Shown here piece after piece: positions 60,682-64,000 of a DNA stretch of 64,000 nucleotides; positions within the stretch are counted from its first letter, which is position 1, and the number at the start of each line of letters is the position of its first letter. The notes beneath the pieces are model-generated. The model did no database searches. It was not told the DNA's origin and worked only from the letters and a program-made list of their open reading frames with translations. The stretch comes from Paramecium tetraurelia (lineage: Eukaryota; Ciliophora; Oligohymenophorea; Peniculida; Parameciidae): positions 124,001 to 188,000 of the forward strand of contig NW_001798989.1 in the NCBI RefSeq assembly GCF_000165425.1. The letters are read 5' to 3'. Position numbers and translations under genes: made by a program.

Positions 60682-62477
60682 TCATTATTGCAATAAACAG
60701 CCTGGCATTGAATCTAAATCTATAAAGCTAATTTTGATTTAATTTTTTTAATATTGAATTCTATTTGTTAATCCATAATGAGATAGTAGAAATTTTATTA
60801 TTGCAAAAACTAAGCAAGTTGATTTGCTTGAATCCATTATTTCTAGAAAGTTTATATAAGAGTCCATAATTCTTTTAAAATTTTAATCATCTAATTATGA
60901 CTGCTGTTTTTAATAATATTTATTCTCCTGGAACAAATGAACTAAATTTTATCTAATTTTTAACTCCTCAGCTTCAAAAGAAAATTCAAAGCATCTAACC
61001 TACTATATCAATTACTCTTATATTTTCATTATTACATTAGATTTAGTTTGAGATTGTATAAATTTAATAAGATTGACAGATATAAACATTATGACTTGAA
61101 GAGATGATTGGAAAGAACATTATTCGCTTTTAAACTGAATTTAAATTGATTTTTAAAATATCTTCTTGAGTTGATCTTCCACTTTATTAACACTCACCTA
61201 GCTTCTATTTTATACATATTTGCTGGCATTCAACCATATAAAGGCAGCATTAAAGTAGTTATAATCGTCTATTAGGTTATGAAGATTCAAGTATTTATAA
61301 GAAATTACTTTAGCAGTCTTTTCAATCAAATTTAGAGATTTATTTGTCAAACATCTAAAATAATTCTCAACGGCAAGATATTTTTGACAAACTTCTTTAC
61401 ATTATTATTTCTCATTCTAGAGAATCATTACAATCATTTTTGAGTCTGATAAATAATACTCCACTAATTTCACCTTCAAATACCTTCCTGTGTTTTATTG
61501 ATATCCTACATATGTATAATATAAGGAATCCTTGAGACTATTCATAGTATCAAATTTGCAAATCTTAATGCTCAGAAGTTATAGAAGGATGTCTTCCAAA
61601 GTAATTGAACCTGATTAGGTTCTTTGGGAACTTGTTTAATCAATTTAAGTCTATTTAATAATAATGATTTAGTACATTTCGTAAAAACAAACGAAATTCT
61701 TAGTTATTTTAAATCATAAATTCAGATTGAGCTGCTTTGGATTACTGTACTAAATATAATTAATCCTAAGATTTATCGAATTGAACAAACATTGTCCACT
61801 TTTTAACAATTTTGTCCATAATTTAGTACCATTTCATGTTTTCCCTGTATTTTAAATAACTTAATCTCTTATTTCTTTCTTGTTCCCTTCTACAGAAAAA
61901 CACCACCACAAATACGATGACTATCTAAACGGTTATGTAAGCTCCATTTGGACTTGAGAAATCAAATCTAGATATATGCCAAACCAAAATTCCAATCATT
62001 GTTACAGTCTAGAAACACAAAATTGTTCCTTATAAATATATGCCTTTTTAATGAATCAATCAATACATATGTGGCTAATCGCTGCAAAGAATCCGTAATA
62101 CCATTAATATTTGAAATACATCTATGGTATATTGTCCTAGTTTTTGCTCAAGGCGAAAATGTTATAGATAAATGTCACAGTAATTTGCAAAAAAGGATAA
62201 ACGAAATTGGAAAATTAAGGATATTTACTCACAAAATATCTTGAAAGTATGACAGGGAGACTACAAATAAGACCGTATAGAGCATAATAGTAATTAGATT
62301 CGCTAATGAAGGACAAAACAATAAATGTTCCAACAAACTAAGTATATTATGTATTTTATTTACCAAAATGAGGGTTGTCAATGTCTTATATTCATTTATC
62401 ATATATGGTTAATAATTTATTCTATACTCTTACTCTATTTCAGGGACAATAAACGTGAGGAACATCTTGTGAAGCAT
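60682..62477 (-). CDS. histidine-kinase-like membrane protein without phospho-acceptor
   Basis: Five or six membrane segments (FVGTFIVLSFISESNYYY, TVTFIYNIFALSK, TVTMIGILVWHISRF, TVQIVIVFVVVFF) precede a cytosolic region of ~380 residues. Introns of 26, 23 and 25 nt join the frame. The order parallels the hybrid kinase at 32254: a PAS-like part, a dimerisation helix, then an ATPase-like part (VIMFISVNLIKFIQ, matching HIISNSIKFNN of the other). Where the other has SISHELRTRLN, this protein has CLTNKSLN with no histidine, and the G1 box is missing. It also lacks a receiver domain. It is probably a non-catalytic histidine-kinase relative; the alignment by eye is the only evidence. Confidence 0.65.
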
Positions 62478-62786
62478 TTTAGTAACAAATAATAAATATT
62501 GATAATTGAAAATTAAAAATTTAGATTATTAAAATTAATCTTATCAAATTATTTAATGCAAGATGTTAAGAATACGTAAGAAATCATTAAATATTATTTA
62601 AATTTTATTTTAGAAATAATATATTTTTAAGCTATTTAAGCTCTTCTGAATTAATTCTATGAACTAAAAATTATATTTCTAATAAGATGCAATTTTATAG
62701 TGGCGAATATTTTAATTAAGGAGAAGTCAAATATAAAAATATCACTTCTAAAATATCAATAAATTATATACATTTCATAATGTAAC

Positions 62787-64000
62787 TCAAATCTATAATT
62801 CTTAAATTGATTAATTTATTGTTTAACAATAATTTGCTTACTCTTGACTTTCAGTTTTATTTTTAGTTTTTGTTTTCAATTTGTTTATGAACTCTTAATG
62901 CAAAGGGTAAATTTATCTTTTGTTCATTAAAAACTATTTTATTCAAGAAATTACTTTCAAAAATTTAGAAGTGATTAATGAATTAGCAATCGATTCTTAT
63001 AATTCTATTTATTTGTTTTGCTGTTGCTTATTTACCCTATTGAAATATTTAAGCATTTTCTTATTTTATAAATTATTCGTTTTTCTCTTACTTATTTGTA
63101 GAATCCATTATTCGATTTCATTCTGCATCGTAACTGGATTTCGTTTACCATAATCATCCCATATATACATATGATTATCCTCAAACGTTGATTGCGTTTC
63201 AGGTTCCTCCATCTTAATAAAATTATCGAATATCTAATCCATTGGAAATAAATATTGAGCAATCCCTAAACTCAATTGAAACCAAACCAAATAATGGATT
63301 TCATTTTATAAAAGAATTTACCAAATGCAGTTTCCTATAGAGAATAACAAAATTGCCAACTCTATATATGTATCCACCTATTCATCAGCCAATTAACTGC
63401 CTATTGTTGGACCCTTTGAATACCGATAGATTAATAGGTATTTTTCAACCCAATAATCTATGACGATAAAACTTAAAGATATTAAAACCCCTAATGGAAT
63501 GAGTTGAGCATAAAATAGAGATAGCATTAAAGTTTTTGTTATGGTAGCATACTTTTTTGATAAATCTCCAGGCGAGCCTTCAAAAAGTAAATTAGCTTCT
63601 CTCTATGTTAGCGCACAAGTCTATCCCTAATTTTATGACTTTCTGATTTAATATTATCTATAAAAGTAATATGGATCCAATATATTAAATAACCAAGGGA
63701 ATATTGCATTCATGATCAAGACTAAACAAACATCGGATATTAATCCTCCATCTTTCCAAGTTTAAGTTAATATATCCTGATCATTTAATGCTACATTTAC
63801 TAATAGTGGAATTATGGCTGTGTTAAGAAATTAAGCCTATTTAATTATTCAATTAATTACTATGCCTAATTTATTAGCAAAACTGATATTGAATTCGGTT
63901 TAGGTTGAATGCAACTCCAGCGATACAAACTTTTTGATTAACAATCCCATAATGTTATTTAATATTGAGATTATGAAAGAAGCTATTAATCCAAAAACTG
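62787..64000 (-). CDS. OSCA/TMEM63-like channel, 5' part outside window
   Basis: Partial: the frame is open to the window edge, so the N-terminal half is missing. The visible part has the membrane core NAIFPWLFNILDPYY, LTQREANLLFEGSPGD, LIPLGVLISLSFIVIDYWVEKYL and the tail motif KRNPVTMQNEIEQW. These align with NAIFPPFIWFVDPW, LTQQEANKL, AIPLGTLFSAFG and DRENPVTKH of the gene at 10739, so both are the same family. Introns of 24 nt (63827-63850) and 21 nt (near 62935) are used. Without the second the frame would stop at 62943. The tail after the last helix is Lys/Gln-rich. Confidence 0.7.

Overview
This window looks like macronuclear DNA of a ciliate of the Paramecium type. Four things show this directly. 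Long reading frames appear only when TAA and TAG are read as glutamine and TGA is the sole stop. Introns are tiny: about 18-37 nt, GT..AG, mostly ending TAG, with a clear minority ending AAG. DNA is strongly AT-rich with short intergenic gaps. The protein families are typical of ciliates (CDPK, hybrid histidine kinase, OSCA-like channels, ankyrin-kinase fusion, MT-A70). Standard-code ORF calling breaks nearly every gene into fragments, so the coordinates here are genomic spans that include introns.

Layout. 0.3-5.2 kb: a giant protein with CCDC81-type HU modules followed by many EF-hands (+). 5.4-5.75 kb: a GC-richer, hairpin-rich segment that is best explained as a structured non-coding RNA (-). 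5.8-6.5 kb: ARFRP1-like GTPase (-). 7.3-10.6 kb: tandem pair of related type I membrane proteins (+). 10.7-13.4 kb: OSCA/TMEM63-like channel (+). 13.4-15.1 kb: AT-rich, with only weak small ORFs. 15.1-18.0 kb: tandem kinase and degenerate pseudokinase (+). 18.1-24.8 kb: RPL18A, an unknown protein, CDPK, an LRR protein and NTMT1. 24.9-32.1 kb: unknown proteins, a kinesin, a CCCH zinc-finger protein and a centrin-like protein, all +. 32.3-35.5 kb: hybrid histidine kinase plus a small protein. 35.9-43.5 kb: coiled-coil protein, ubiquitin-L40, a tandem Cys-motif protein, a small EF-hand protein, Rab7 and carnosine N-methyltransferase. 43.5-47 kb: RA/PH protein, RING-like protein and a DPPW-less MT-A70 protein. 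47.1-51 kb: ankyrin-AGC kinase fusion (-) and an MST/Hippo-type kinase with SARAH tail (+). 51.3-56.3 kb: two coiled-coil genes (one FAM184-like) and mitochondrial acyl carrier protein. 56.6-64 kb: a small unknown gene, SLC49-like transporter, eEF1-gamma, another small unknown gene, a histidine-kinase-like protein lacking its phospho-acceptor, and a 5'-truncated second OSCA-like channel.

There are no operons. The genes are independent eukaryotic units and many are packed tail-to-tail or head-to-tail with gaps below 200 nt. Themes are calcium sensing (giant EF-hand protein, CDPK, centrin-like, small EF-hand, possibly OSCA channels), phosphorylation signalling, and ciliary or cytoskeletal coiled-coil proteins. 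The best leads are the DPPW-less MT-A70 protein, the structured RNA, the pairs of active and degenerate kinases, and several apparent one-base frameshifts in otherwise conserved kinases, which are either sequence errors or real lesions.
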